Below, piece by piece: positions 1 to 10,776 of a DNA stretch of 64,000 nucleotides. The stretch is taken from NCBI GenBank assembly GCA_038363925.1, contig JAQQWL010000009.1, forward strand, positions 1,922,001-1,986,000. Reading direction: 5' to 3'. Source of the DNA: Apiospora phragmitis. Its lineage: Eukaryota > Ascomycota > Sordariomycetes > Amphisphaeriales > Apiosporaceae. Position numbers and translations under genes: made by a program. Each line of letters begins with the position of its first letter. Within the stretch, counting starts at the first letter, position 1. The notes below the pieces were generated by a model. The model ran no database searches. It saw nothing but the letters and a program-made list of their open reading frames with translations, and was not told where the DNA came from.

Positions 1-596
1 GCAAGAGAGCACCATCGTCGTACCGTCAACGCATTCTTTTGGCCCCTCGACAGTACTGAAAACGCCAGCCGTGAACATGTAGAGGGGAAGCGACAGCAAT
101 CCCTTCGCTTCGCCCATGCGTCTTTCCCGTGGTGGGTTCCTTGAAATTCCACACATCGCCGGCACCGGCATCAAGCAGCACCGACACGAAGAACAAGTCG
201 ATCAGGCGACGAGTTCTCTCCGTCGCATCGCACCCCTCCGACTCCCATTTCTTCAACAGCGGGGTGATGCGGTCGACGCCTCCGACGTCGAAGTGCTGCC
301 AACGACCGTGCGGAGGGATCTCCGCAAATCGGTAGGGCCAAATTCTCGCTTTTGTCTCTTGGTGAGCGTTCTCGCCACTTTACCAAAAGAGGTGACGGAG
401 GTACTGAAGTAATTGTGATATAACTTACACTGATGACGCCAAGGACGAAGTCGGCGACTTCTGGCATGCGTTCGTAGTGGTAGTCGAAGTTGTCGAGGGC
501 TCCTTCCCCCGCAGCTTTCAGGACTAGTCGGGAACGGTCCCGAACAGCCTGGAGGCTCAGTAGGTACGAGATATTTTGGTCCTCGCTGGTGTGCAT
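1..596 (-). CDS. URC4: URC4-like uracil catabolism protein (DUF1688), 5' part only
   Basis: This is the N-terminal part of a DUF1688 protein; the rest lies beyond the left edge. The family includes yeast Urc4p, needed for uracil breakdown by the URC pathway; its exact reaction is unsettled. Exon 1 is 596-429 (start chosen because the family-like reading SLQAVRDRSRLVLKAAGEG begins just after this Met), the intron is 428-356 (GTAAGT donor), and exon 2 starts at 355. Exon 2 carries PYRFAEIPPHGRWQHFDVGG, LLDAGAGDVWNF and RSEGIAVAS, all typical of the family. Frame is lost at the four-base C run (plus-strand g at 84-87): one C fewer restores the reading LYMFTAGVFSTVEG to the window edge. I judge this a +1 indel, probably a sequence error. 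The family call is secure; the gene model is incomplete. Confidence 0.8.
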
Positions 597-1538
597 TGTG
601 TTATAGGTGTGATTGTCGTAGTATGTTCTACTCCCTGCTTTGGTGTTGGATGCGTTCTGGCGTGTGGACAGTTCAGGCAATCAACACAATGCAGTTGGTA
701 GCCGGCGTCGGTTCACGGCTGTCGGAGACCGCCGACCCGTCTCAAGCTGTAAGTTGCAGATTGTATGCATGTCCCATTATGTGACACATGCCAATTGCTC
801 ATACGCAGCCAGAGGTGAAGGCTTAAGCCTCATCAGTCTATCTGTTTCAACATCCGGTGGGCTAGTCTTTAGCAGCAGATGGCTTGTCATCGTGGCTTTG
901 TTCAGTCTACATTCTTATCTATCATTGCATGGCCCGCTTCACCTGGCGTCTGGCGTTGCAGTCGGTCCAAGCCTAACCCCGCCTATCCGACCAGTCCACT
1001 TGATACCCCGCGAAAGCACGCTCGAAGGTATTAACCTTAGACACCAGTCACCCGTCAAAACCAGATCAAGAACATAGAAAATGAGTGTACCAATTAGAAG
1101 AACCGGCTCAGTATCCGGAAGAGTCGACTTCACAGAAAGGATGCAATTTACTCTACCTGTCAGCACTTACTGAAAGAAGCTGGGATATCCTGACTGCGGG
1201 GGCGTAGTGTGGCTCCACAACAACGGACAGATGGGAGCAGCGTGTTGATGCTTGCTAGGGCACATAGTCGAGGTCTGCAAGTCTGGCTACTTCGTAAGGT
1301 GACACTGAATTTGTAATCGTCTTGACAGCTCATGCCAGACTGAATTGCCAAATATACTGAAGCTACATTTCAATGAACAAGCGCTTTGAGAAATCATGTT
1401 TTCGACGAGATCATAGATCTGAAAATGGGTATACTTTCCATAAGCCCCCTAAACACTTACACGGCTTGGCGTCTCCATAGTTGCTCACGATAATCATCTA
1501 GCCAGATAGCGAAAGTTTTTGTCAATTAAGCATTAATT
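597..1538. other. Intergenic region, no gene seen
   Basis: This stretch of about 0.9 kb holds the promoter of the URC4-like gene at its left end and the 5' flank of the tRNA at its right end. The open frames in it (for example 640-1077 plus and 1160-1351 minus) have no recognisable motif, no plausible splice partners and overlap one another, so I read them as chance. Confidence 0.5.
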
Positions 1539-1627
1539 GGCTTGTTGGTGTAGTGGTTATCACGTATCCTTCACATACATGTTAATGTATCCGGATAAGG
1601 TCCTGGGTTCGACCCCCAGACGAGTCA
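1539..1627 (+). tRNA. tRNA-Val(CAC) with a 16-nt intron
   Basis: A full cloverleaf can be drawn. The acceptor stem GGCTTGT (1539-1545) pairs with ACGAGTC (1620-1626) with two G-U pairs, followed by a discriminator A at 1627. The D-arm is GTGTAGTGGTTATCAC. The anticodon stem is TATCC/GGATA, and the T-arm is CTGGG-TTCGACC-CCCAG. Between the anticodon stems lie 23 nt instead of 7, giving loop TTCACA plus a 16-nt intron after position 37 and then C38. This yields anticodon CAC. ATACAT in the 5' part can pair with ATGTAT in the intron, as expected for a tRNA intron fold. A T-rich tract from about 1655 could act as Pol III terminator, although none sits directly at the 3' end. An anticodon other than CAC is unlikely because U33 fixes the register. 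Confidence 0.85.
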
Positions 1628-2251
1628 TCTAATTGTCTCGGACGATATGTGTATTTTTGATTCTTTTTATTCTTTTCATATTTTTAATATCCCCGCCACT
1701 TGCTCAGTGTTTTATGCCCTCTCACTCCCCCTCCTGCTGCTACGTAATCCTGGTTAATTCACCATTCTAACCCCCATAAGACATATTAACCTCGTCCTCT
1801 TAGAGAAATAGTTGATCACCAAGTGTTATCCCACTGCCGCTTGTCCCGTCGCCGAACGCCAAATTCAAGCGGGAGCAGCATTATTGTGGCTTATCCTACT
1901 AGTATTGTTGGGTTGCTGCAACTGGAGAGCGGTTAGACCTGGGATTGGAGCGACTGGGCGTTGGATTACTTGATTCATGTTTCGATAGACGCATAGTGTC
2001 ACTCCAGTACGCGTGGTCCTTCTGCTCTGCAGATGTGGTCGGGCATGCCCTAGGAAATATGGAAGCTGGCACTCTTCTCTGAGGTTTCCCTCATGTGTAC
2101 ATCTGGTAATTGGTATGGCACACATCAATATGTTGCTAGAATTCAGCGAGAGACACGAGATATTGGATAAGTTAACACGAACATGGACTTTAGCATCGTT
2201 ACTATTGGCTTCCACTCTTTGATCGATATAAACTTGCACATATATTCTCCA
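1628..2251. other. Intergenic region, no gene seen
   Basis: This lies between the tRNA and the 3' end of the NmrA-like gene. The first 50 bases are T-rich. The minus-strand frame at 1865-2239 has no family features and overlaps the 3' flank of the NmrA-like gene, so I do not call it. Confidence 0.45.
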
Positions 2252-3159
2252 TCATGTTGTTTCAGACACGACTCGTTGGACGACTTCATCCAAGTCCTCG
2301 TTTTTAAGTCCCAATGGTCCCATCGCGAAGTCGTCTTTGCTTTCCCAGTCACCATCTACAGCGCCGAGGGCAAATACCAGATCCTCGACTGCTTCCTTAT
2401 CCCCAGCATCAGCCTTCCCTTTGCTTTCTTTGATAAACTGCTGAGTTCAGCCAGTTCACCTTCCACTTGGCGCCCGTCGCCTTCTCGAGCGACGCCAGGA
2501 CATCGAGCTGCGAGACACAAAAACTCTGGACGAACAGCATCTTGTTACGGCCAACCTCCTCGTTCTGGAGGACTTTGACCACGGCTTCGGAGACGCGCTC
2601 CAATGTCGAGGTGGAGCTCCGGTACTTCCCGTCATCCAGAATGTCGGCGGTCCGAGTCTTCAGGTTGAAGTGCAGGAAGTTCTCCTTCAAGCCCCAGTCG
2701 AAGAGATGGCCCGTCACGAGACTCGTCCAGGTGAAACCGGGCTTCTCCGCCGCGAGCTCCTGCAACCGCTGCCGCACGCGCACCTTGGCCAGGAAGAGCG
2801 GCACCAGCTCCTGCACGCGCGCGCTGCTGGAGTCGCAGCTGCCGAAGTCGGCGGGGATGAAGCGCTTGACGCCGGCCGCGGCCGCCGCGTCCGCCAGGCG
2901 CAGGTGCACGCCCACGTCCCGCGGGCGGAAGCTGGCGATGACCGCATCTTGGTCTTGCAGCGCGTCCCGCAGGCTATCGAGGCTCATATCGTCGTCGACC
3001 GTGACGAGGCGGACGGAGGGGTCCGTCGGCGGGGCCGACTTGGACGAGCGGCGCTGCAGGACCGTGATGGAAAAGGTGCCCGCTGCGATGAGGACCTTCA
3101 ACATGGGCGCTCCAAGGTCGCCGGTGGCGCCGAGGAGGGCAACGTTTCTTAATCGCCAT
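2252..3159 (-). CDS. NmrA-like / isoflavone-reductase-type NAD(P)-binding oxidoreductase, two apparent frameshifts
   Basis: About 301 aa once two indels are allowed for, the usual size of fungal NmrA-like (atypical SDR) proteins. The start ATG at 3159 gives MAIK, then NVALLGATGDLGAPM, which carries the Rossmann GxxGxxG motif. To join these, one A of the AAA run (plus-strand ttt, 3145-3147) must be extra. The middle reads normally through VKRFIPADFGSCDSSS, the usual active-site region of this family, and FTWTSLVTGHLFDWGL. Frame is lost again near 2425, after VNWLNSA; one base fewer continues as FIKESKGKADAGD and ends LDEVVQRVVSETT with a stop at 2252. Both shifts are +1, so total length becomes exactly 302 codons. 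Substrate unknown; probably cytosolic and NADP(H)-dependent. The GC content of the coding part is markedly higher than that of its flanks. Confidence 0.75.
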
Positions 3160-4212
3160 CTCGTGCGTGGTTGAAGAGGCCGCGATCACCTTATATGTAG
3201 TCCGAATGAGAGGGTTCAGTCAGGCGACAGGGGACTGTTATCAAGGAAGATGAAGCAACTGACGCAACGGGTGTCCCCAAGGTTTACTACTTGAGTAGCT
3301 CAGCAGTGGCACAAGGACACAGGATGAGTCAAGTATCTTCAATAGGGCCTAGATTCGGAGTTGCGCCGCTAGGGAAAGATGCGGGTGGGAAGTGGGTCGC
3401 CATACTCGGGCAGTAGTAGAAACAACTTCATAGTCAAACCTGCCTGCTTGCCTGTCTACCTCAGGTACTTTAGTCAAACGTCCATCTCATACATGTATAC
3501 AAGTAACTCACTGTTGGAAGCCTATTTTCCCCAGGACGGTTCTAGGCAGAAAAGGGGTTCACATTGCCGTGCATGGCTTCTACTTTTGATGATACTCTCA
3601 GTCTTACATAGAGAAGTGAAAAAGGCCAATAATATCTCATGGCAAGGGGGTTCATCGGGGTTCATCCAATACATGTAGGTAGGTTAGACAGCTCCAATCG
3701 TTACCGCTGTGTACCTATGTAACAGCTGCAAAGAGCAGATTCCATGCAACCTCCAAAGGGCCGTACTCTGTAACCTCACTTACTGCAGCGATCGGCGACA
3801 TGGTCATATGGAATGCGCATATTAGCTCCTATTGTACTTTCCTCGTTCCCGTTACTGCAGTGTGACTTCCTGGAAGAACTGCCTCTGTCTTGAAGGGTTG
3901 CACGTCGAAAAGCATATGTAGCTGCAAGCGCATGTATGTAATGGGCCGCAATCTCACCCCGCAATTTCAAGCCATAGTGGTCTCGGAGCCTTTAATGTTA
4001 GCACCACGTGAAAGCGTGTTCCACCGACGTGTCCACCGACGTGAATGCCCCGGCATTAGACACGTCTGGCTTGGACTGGTGAATACACAAACATGAGCCG
4101 CCCATTCATTCTCAATTGAACTTATTCACTTCCCAGCGACCCTTGAGGTCTCCTCATTACCGTACGGCGGAAATGGTGCTCGAAACATGAAGGAACAAAT
4201 TGGCTGGACGAG
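3160..4212. other. Intergenic region between divergent genes, no gene seen
   Basis: This is the divergent promoter space of the NmrA-like gene (minus) and the uncharacterised long protein (plus). Two near-identical decamers, ccaccgacgtg and ccaccgacgtg, lie head to tail at 4021-4043. Open frames here are short and without motifs. Confidence 0.45.
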
Positions 4213-7200
4213 ATGGCGCCTTTCCAGCAAACCTTTTCCGTGATTCCCGAGCTGCCATCGGCCTTTGCCAATGGCAGCGACACCGCGACCGCCCGGTCAT
4301 CGAAGCCGCCTATGACCACGAAACAGGCCAAGAAGCTATACAAGGCCGCCACCAAGGCGCCAAAGCTGTCCAAGGCTGAGCAGAGGCGTCAGGACTTGAT
4401 GGAGCAAGATCGGATACGGCGCGAATTCGAGAAAGAACGGAATCAGGCACGCGCCAAGACTGCCAGGGACAAGAAGAAAGAAAAGGAAGAAAAGGAGAAG
4501 GTAGAGAAGAAAGGAAAGGCCTGCCTTTGAAAGAGGTTCATCCGTCGCAGGACACCCTGGCCCGTTTCATTCGACCACTGAAGGTTGCGAAGAAGGACGA
4601 AGAGGACCCGAAACCACCGCCATCGCCCTCACCACCGCATACTGCCCCGGATGATGAAAGCGACGATGCATTGCCTGCCAACGACGACCAACGGCCTATG
4701 AAGCGTCAGAGGCTGGCGGAACCTGTCGAGCAGGCTACTGATGCCACTACAGGCGACCAATCTCCTTCTAAGTCACCTGAGGTCAAAGCAGAGGAAGCTG
4801 CTCCAGAGCTCCTAACTGTGGAAGCTAAGAAGGCGTCACCGGTGGTGAGACCTAGCGGTTACGCTGCTGACGTTATGAATACTGAACATGAGGTCGAAAA
4901 GTGTAATGCCAATGAGTCCTTCTCCGCAGACGACGGTCTAGATGACGATGACTTCAGTGCTCTCCTCGTGGATGTCACTCTTGATCTCGAGCCCGATCCG
5001 GCCAAATCTCCCGTGTCGCGACAAAGTCAGCTGTTGCCGAAACCACGAGACTTGTCCGAACCACCGGAATCTAACCCTCTGTCAAAGGAGTATGTGCCTC
5101 CGCCAGCAGACTCCAGAGAAACCATTGTCTCGCACGACAGCATGGGCTCCAGCTTCCAGCACTTAGATAACGTCCCGCCCATGCGACCCAGCAAGCAGCC
5201 AGAGATGTTCAGCATAGACCTCCAACCATAGATTCTGTGAATTTGGCGAAAGCCACTTTTGATCTGGGCAGCGGAGGCTCTACTTCGCAGAATTGCCCCA
5301 AGTCTCACACATCATCTTGTCCGCCCCTGAACACGGATCTGAGAGCGGCCAACTCGGACATTGTCACGAATATGGTATCTGGCACGAAAAGACCGCTGTC
5401 AGCTGGGGTTTCTTCCAGACAAACGCCTGTCGCGAGGAGAGACCCCCACCTCTACCACGAACGATCAGGCAACCCATGAGTACTCTGCCGAATGCCAAAC
5501 CGAAGAATCCTGCTACCACGCCAAGGATGGCGCCACCTCCACTGCCGCCCAGATTGCAATCATCGACGTTCAAAAGCTCAGGCCTGGCAGGATGTCAGTC
5601 CAAAGATTCACCGGGAGCAGCTAATACAACATCTACCGCGACAATGAATAAGCACGCGCCAATTCGAGATAAGATGGCCGACGACTATACGCTCCCCAGC
5701 AGCACGCAGCTTTTCCTGCTTAACAACCTAGATGATTTGTTTCCAAGTCCTTCTCAGGAAGTGCAGGAGATCTTCGAAAAACCAGAGGAAGACCCGCAGC
5801 CGAACACTATCGCGACAGCAACCATTTCCACCTCCACCTCCACGTTTAAACCCGTCAACCACAGGGGCTAAGGTGCGAGATTCTCCTGTCACGCCTCGGG
5901 TACCTACTACCAGGCAGCCTATGCGACGCACGCTTCCGGCCACAAGAATGGTGTCGTCAGTACCGCCACCAAAGCCAAAGCAGATTGATGCGCTTCGTGT
6001 ACCATTACAATCCCATGATCAATGCAATATGGGTGGTGGGGACTTCCCGTTCCTCTCGACGCAAGACTTTTTTATGTCTTCCCAAGACATCCGGGAACTT
6101 GAAGAAGACACATCATCCCCCATCAAACCACTGAAGCCCCTAGGGCCGAGTGCTTACAACCAGTCTGCCCGGGAGAATCTACCACCAAAGCGCAATGACA
6201 CAAGAACCCCAGTAGATTGTTCAAACGGCCAAGTCATGCGATCGGAGGTTGTACCAGAAGCCAAAACTCCAAGACTGGACAGTCAGATGGCTGTAGGAGT
6301 ACAAGGCCAGCTTCCACATCTCTTCAAGGCCCCGATGAGCTCTAGCTCGCAGCCCAGCAGCCTACCAGACACCCCCTCGTTACCTCGTCGAAACACTCGA
6401 GCCCCCCAGTCTCGATTTATTCACCCACGAGTGGCACCTCGATCGTCTGCGAATGGGCCGGCTCCCGACGAGCAGCGAAGTAGTAGCAGTAATCCATTCC
6501 GCTTCAAGGCTCCAACTCATGGGACTCAACGGCCGTCACAAGGGTTTCAGAACGTCAAAACAGCACCGGTTGTTGAGCTACAAGATGCTGCACAATCACA
6601 AAGTCGAGAAACGCCGCGGCCACCACCAAAACCGTTCTTCACCTCAAGTGGCACACGAGAGTTGACGTTTTTAGCAATTGAGAGGAGTAAAAGAACCGCG
6701 CGAGAGGATATGCACGCGCGAAGGAAAACAGCCGAGGAATTGACCAAACAGGAAAAGAGCAAGCGCCTGGAGGAAACGACCCAGAACGAGCCAAAAGTTC
6801 TCGCTAGGGAAAACCATCCTCCGTGCAACCACGATGTTGATGATGATGATAACGATTACGAATTGGATGAAATACTATTGGCCTCGGACTTGGTCAAAGA
6901 GCCACTCTCTGATAGAAAGGCCGAGCCTCACGCGAATAATGCAGCAAAGTACGAAACCAATTCGACCAGGAGTCAGTGTCGCAAGAAGCCAGCTGGACTA
7001 ATGCCGGCTCAAAATAGGCCTCGAAGCCCGAGTGAGAAGAAACCGGAGTCAGCGGCCCAGAGCAAACCTAAAGGCTCATACGAGAAGATGCTGGAACTTG
7101 CGGCACGGCAAAGGGACGTTCACGACCAGGGAGGGAAGCATATAGAACTCGTGTCGGACGGGAGCGAGAAGGAGAACCGGGAACAGGATATACTTACAGC

Positions 7201-7270
7201 TTCTCAAGGCACCGATTATGGCGACGCCGCATGGGACATGGCTGATTTGGACTTAGACAGCTTCTTGTAA
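4213..7270 (+). CDS. Long basic, disordered protein with PIP-like motif (uncharacterised), several frame changes
   Basis: One gene of about 1,020 codons spread over three frames. Residues 1-105 carry a conserved-looking basic helix (MTTKQAKKLYKAATKAPKLS, then a K/E-rich coiled stretch) leading to GLPL and SQDTLARFIRP. The latter resembles a PCNA-interacting QxxhxxFI motif. The rest is disordered and Pro/Ser-rich, with acidic aromatic motifs (TQLFLLNNLDDLFPSPSQE near 5710; FPFLSTQDFFMSSQDIREL near 6050) and an acidic C-terminus DMADLDLDSFL. Frame changes lie near 4512 (one A missing), 5225 (one C missing), 5442 (one C missing from a C run) and between 5760 and 5850. The reading continues sensibly on both sides of each, which argues for indels rather than separate genes. 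Composition suggests a nuclear protein; I do not recognise a named family. Start chosen as the first ATG of the conserved reading. Confidence 0.6.
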
Positions 7271-7649
7271 GACTGGGTGTTGGCATAGAGAATGGAGTTT
7301 AGGCGCAGTTCGGGAGAACACGTAATTGCGCATTGGGAGGTAAGTTGCTTCATATCCAAGACCACGAGGACAATATAGTTTGAATATAGAAACTATTGAT
7401 CGTACCTTTTTTGTCAGAAGGTTGCCTCCACTACATGATTCATATCAACCTTCAGATCGGAAGGACCACTTCTAGGTCATGTTGTCACTCCCGGGCTCCT
7501 TTTCACTCAGAACACCAGGGGTTTGTATTTAATCTGCAGGCAGGGCCTCATGTGTGGTACCAATCTTGTCGCTTTAGATTTTTGACTTTGGGTTACAAGA
7601 TCTACCAGCTGCGTAAGAGCCCTACTCTGTTCCACTCGCCCATTCGAAT
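7271..7649. other. Convergent 3' region, no gene seen
   Basis: This is the 3' flank shared by the uncharacterised long protein (plus) and the amino-acid permease (minus). It has no coding signal. Confidence 0.4.
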
Positions 7650-9844
7650 CTAAACCATGTGCACGACTTTATTTAGCCTAGCAAGCCATGGATTGGCATG
7701 ATGCTTCTCCTCCTGTGTCTCGTACCAACCTGCCTCCGCTTTCTCCTGTCGGATTGTCTCAAACTCAGATGCAAAGTCAATTTGCGCCAAAGGAACGACC
7801 TTCGACTTCAACAAGAGCTTGAAGAAGATGTAGAACGCTAACAGCAAATGGTCAGCGGGAGGGCATGGATATAAGAAGCATCAGTGAAAGCCGAATACTA
7901 ACTTGCGAAGATAAAGACGTTCAGATAACACGTCAAAAAGCCCGCAGCAGTGAACTTGCCATCGACGAAAACGTCAAATCCTACGAGAGTTAGTATCGAA
8001 TTCGCCCGTTATCGTTAAAACGCAAGACACCTACCCTGAGAAGAAGACAACGAGGAACACAACCACCAGGGTAGCCCATGCTACATAGGGCTGCCCTGGG
8101 CTCTTGTAGGGGAGATCTGCATTGAGCTATGTTAGCACATGCCAAGGAGTGTGTTTAGAAGAAGAAGGGTAAAAGTGGCGTACCATCCGGGAATACCCCT
8201 GAACCTTCAGCCCGGCGTGAAAGCGGAGGTACGTGATCTCGATGACGATCCAGCCGATGAGCCCGGCGACGGTGGTGATGTTGACGAACCAGCCGAAGAC
8301 GACGGCGGTGTCGCGGCCGACGTTGAGGTAGACGAGCGGCAGCAGCAGGCCGGTCAGCGCGACGGCGTAGTGCGGGGTGCCGAAGCGGTTGCAGCGCTGG
8401 AAGAGGGCGGGCGCGTGCCCGTCGCGGCTCAGGCCGTAGAGCGTCCGCGACGCGATGAAGATGCATGCCGAGGCGCTGGAGATGGCCGAGGTGCACACGA
8501 CGGCGTTGATGACGGAGGGCACCACCGAGATGCCCGCGCGCGCGAAGGCGATGACGAAGGGCGACTGCTGCGCCGTGCCGGTCGCGAGGCTGAGGCTGGG
8601 GTCGTTGAAGGGTCTGTTTGTTGGGAATGTGTTCCCCCTGATCAGCAAGAGAAGCACAAGAGCTCTACTACCACACTTGTCACTTACACGATCATGCCGA
8701 CGATGAGTATGCTCAACACATAGAAGAAGAAGACGCGGTAGAACGTCTTCTTGGTGGCGGCGGGGATGATCTGGCGCGGGTTCTGCGTCTCGGACCCGGA
8801 TATGGCCACGACCTGGATGTTGCCGTAGCTGAAGGCGGCGGACAGCAGCACCTTCCAGAAAGCAAGAAACCGGCCGGCGTTGCCCGTCTTGATGTACGTG
8901 TTGAATGCCCCCGGGCTGTGCCAGTACCGGAAGCCTAGGCGTTCGTGGTTGGGACCACCACCGAGGTCGACGACGAGGCCGCCGACGATGAGGCCGATTA
9001 TAAGCATGATCTTCAAAAAAGCGAAAATGAATTCGGACTAGAGATGGGGTACTCGGGCTGTCAGGGATATCTGTCTGTATGAAGAGGCCGGGTCCGCATC
9101 ACCAAGATCGGTCCAGGGAAGAGAAAAGGAGTTCAGGGGGTTCATGACAGACATACCTCTCCGTATAGCCGGACGCCGCAGAAGTTCAAGGCCATGATGA
9201 AGACCAGGAAGACGGTGATCCACACAGCCGGGCTAACCCACCAGTTCCAGTACTGCACGATGGTCGCCGCCGCGCTGATCTCCGCCGGGACCGATATCGC
9301 CATGGTGTACCCTCATTATCCGCCTGTCAGTTGGGAGTTGGCAATAGGCGCTTCCCGTTCAGGATCCAGGTGGTGCTTTGCTTACAGAAGTTCCATCCCG
9401 TCGCCGCGCCCAGAGCCGGCTCCACGAACTTGGTCGCGTGGCGGATGAAGCCGCCCGTGCACGGCATAAGCGCTGTGATCTCGCCCGTGGTGTAGGAGAC
9501 GCCGGCGGTCACGATGCCCATGACCATGTACGCGAGCAGAGCGCCCGCGGGTCCGGCGGTGGCGATGACGGTGCCCGAGCTGAGGAAGAGACCCGTGCCC
9601 TTTTTCGTTCATTTTCAAACGTCAGTCAAACAAGACCTATATATATATATATATATATATACTTTGTGATGGGAGTAACACGTACGATCATGCCTGCAAT
9701 GGCAATCATGTTGATGTGCCTGGACTTGAGGCCGCGCTTGATCTGCTCGGCCTCGCTGGCCCTGGTGACTCCATCTCTCTCGCTGCTGTTCTCCGTGTCG
9801 GGAGCAGCATTGAAGCTTGCCGCATGCTTGTCGTCCTTTTCCAT
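7650..9844 (-). CDS. Amino-acid permease (APC superfamily, fungal YAT/GAP type)
   Basis: About 551 aa over eight exons: 9844-9686, 9599-9386, 9311-9157, 9037-8688, 8613-8184, 8116-8035, 7980-7903, 7837-7650. A plasma-membrane amino-acid/proton symporter is expected. The hallmark reading is RGLKSRHINMIAIAGMI-GTGLFLSSGT (TM1), followed by YTTGEITALMPCTGGF, the VAISGSETQNPRQIIPAATK signature, and SRTLYGLSRDGHAP. It has about 12 hydrophobic segments and a soluble tail ending NPWLARLNKVVHMV. Intron 1 contains a (TA)n microsatellite. Two one-base problems remain. Exon 5 needs one more G at 8187-8188 to read QGYSRDDLPYKSP across the junction, and the exon 6 donor region has one G too many (8034-8036). 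They compensate in sum. The permease family is certain; the substrate is not. An upstream in-frame Met at 9871 is an alternative start. Confidence 0.85.
9638..9661. repeat. (TA)n microsatellite inside permease intron 1
   Basis: About 12 uninterrupted TA units occupy the 86-nt first intron (9685-9600) of the permease gene. Length change here would alter intron size but not the protein. Confidence 0.9.
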
Positions 9845-10370
9845 CGTGAGTGGTTTGGGGGTGCGCAACAATCCAGGCTATAGACAAGAATTGGCCGACT
9901 AATAAGAAAGCCACAGCAACGCCAACTGACAAAAATAGGGCTTGGTAGATCGCCTCGACATATCGGAACACCTTCGGCCACGACGAGCCGCGCAGCTACA
10001 AGGAAGTGTCGGGGTTGACTGGGAATCCCATGCCGGATACGTGATTAGATCGGGGGGAGCCAGGGTCCGAAAGATAAAAGCTGCCAGGTATCATACCACT
10101 ATCAACGCTGAATTGGGGAAGCTGGCCGTAGAATGCCGGGGTATTGGGGTTTAGACGCCGGTGTGCGGAGACGTGTCCCACTCAAAAAGGGGGGTCGACT
10201 TTTTCCAATGCATTCACTTTAGGTATATTTTACCTATACCTATAACAAACAGGAGCTCTGACTCGAAACATAATGAGCATATCATTTCTCCTGTGGCGAG
10301 ATCTGACAAGAGTTGTAGAATAACACCATCGGTTGATGATTTGGAACTGTTAAAACTTTCTGGGCTGGTC
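9845..10370. promoter_or_regulatory. Divergent promoter region of permease and TIGR04076 gene
   Basis: About 0.5 kb separate the two divergent start codons. A GATA-type core occurs (agataaaag at 10071), which would fit nitrogen control of a permease, but single GATA sites are common by chance. No other gene is seen. Confidence 0.3.
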
Positions 10371-10769
10371 ATGGATGACAAGTTTGAGCTCTACGACCTT
10401 CGGGTAGAGGTCGTCTGCCCCCCTGGCAAGAGGATCCTGTGTGGAGCCAAAGCCGGGGACTACTTCACGCTCAAGGGTGAGATGTTGGAGTTGCCCCCAA
10501 ATCAAGGAATCAGCATCTACAGCTTGTGTAAGATTCGCTTCCAAGTCTCGGTTTTCCCGGCTTTCCTTACTGACACAACAACAATTACAGCATCAGTGCT
10601 CCCACTTCTTCCCGCTAAGCAGAGGGTCACTTCCAAAAATGACTGGATGTCTACAGACGCCCTGATTGCATGCCCTGATCCGAACTGCCCATCTCAACTC
10701 AAGATCGTTCGCGAGGGAATCCGCACCTTCAGTCACGCAGAGACCACTGTGGTGCCCTTGGAAAATTGA
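10371..10769 (+). CDS. TIGR04076-family small protein
   Basis: A 111-aa protein in two exons, 10371-10527 and 10591-10769; the intron 10528-10590 (GTAAGA...TTACAG) has phase 1. It reads DLRVEVVCPPGKRILCGAKA, GDYFTLKGEMLELPPNQGIS and IYSLSSVLPLLPAKQR, then NDWMSTDALIACPDPNCPSQ and ends in a segment with HAETTVVPLEN. This matches the TIGR04076 layout found in bacteria and fungi: an N-terminal beta-rich part with Cys residues and a C-terminal CPDPNC motif. The two Cys of CPDPNC and the earlier VVCPP/LCGA cysteines could bind metal, but that is inference; the family function is unknown. The start is the Met immediately before DDKFELYDL. Upstream in-frame codons have no family-like sequence. The gene lies between the permease and the Zn2Cys6 regulator. 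Confidence 0.8.
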   Translation: MDDKFELYDLRVEVVCPPGKRILCGAKAGDYFTLKGEMLELPPNQGISIYSLCKIRFQVSVFPAFLTDTTTITASVLPLLPAKQRVTSKNDWMSTDALIACPDPNCPSQLKIVREGIRTFSHAETTVVPLEN

Positions 10770-10776
10770 TTGGTGA

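Noticed and set aside
2467..3174. 235-codon plus-strand open frame opposite the NmrA-like gene
   Set aside because: Antisense shadow; the minus strand has the Rossmann and active-site sequences.
4021..4043. Two head-to-tail copies of ccaccgacgtg as an operator
   Set aside because: Only two short copies, no known factor; noted in the intergenic entry.
4213..5231. Separate genes for each open frame of the 4.2-7.3 kb protein
   Set aside because: The frames follow each other within a few bases and the sequence character continues; one gene with indels is simpler.
8034..8190. Treating the permease as a pseudogene because of the two exon-junction problems
   Set aside because: The two shifts are opposite in sign, lie beside short homopolymers and all transmembrane segments are intact; sequence error is likelier.
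8139..8723. 194-codon plus-strand open frame opposite the permease
   Set aside because: Antisense shadow of the permease exon; charged low-complexity translation without motifs.
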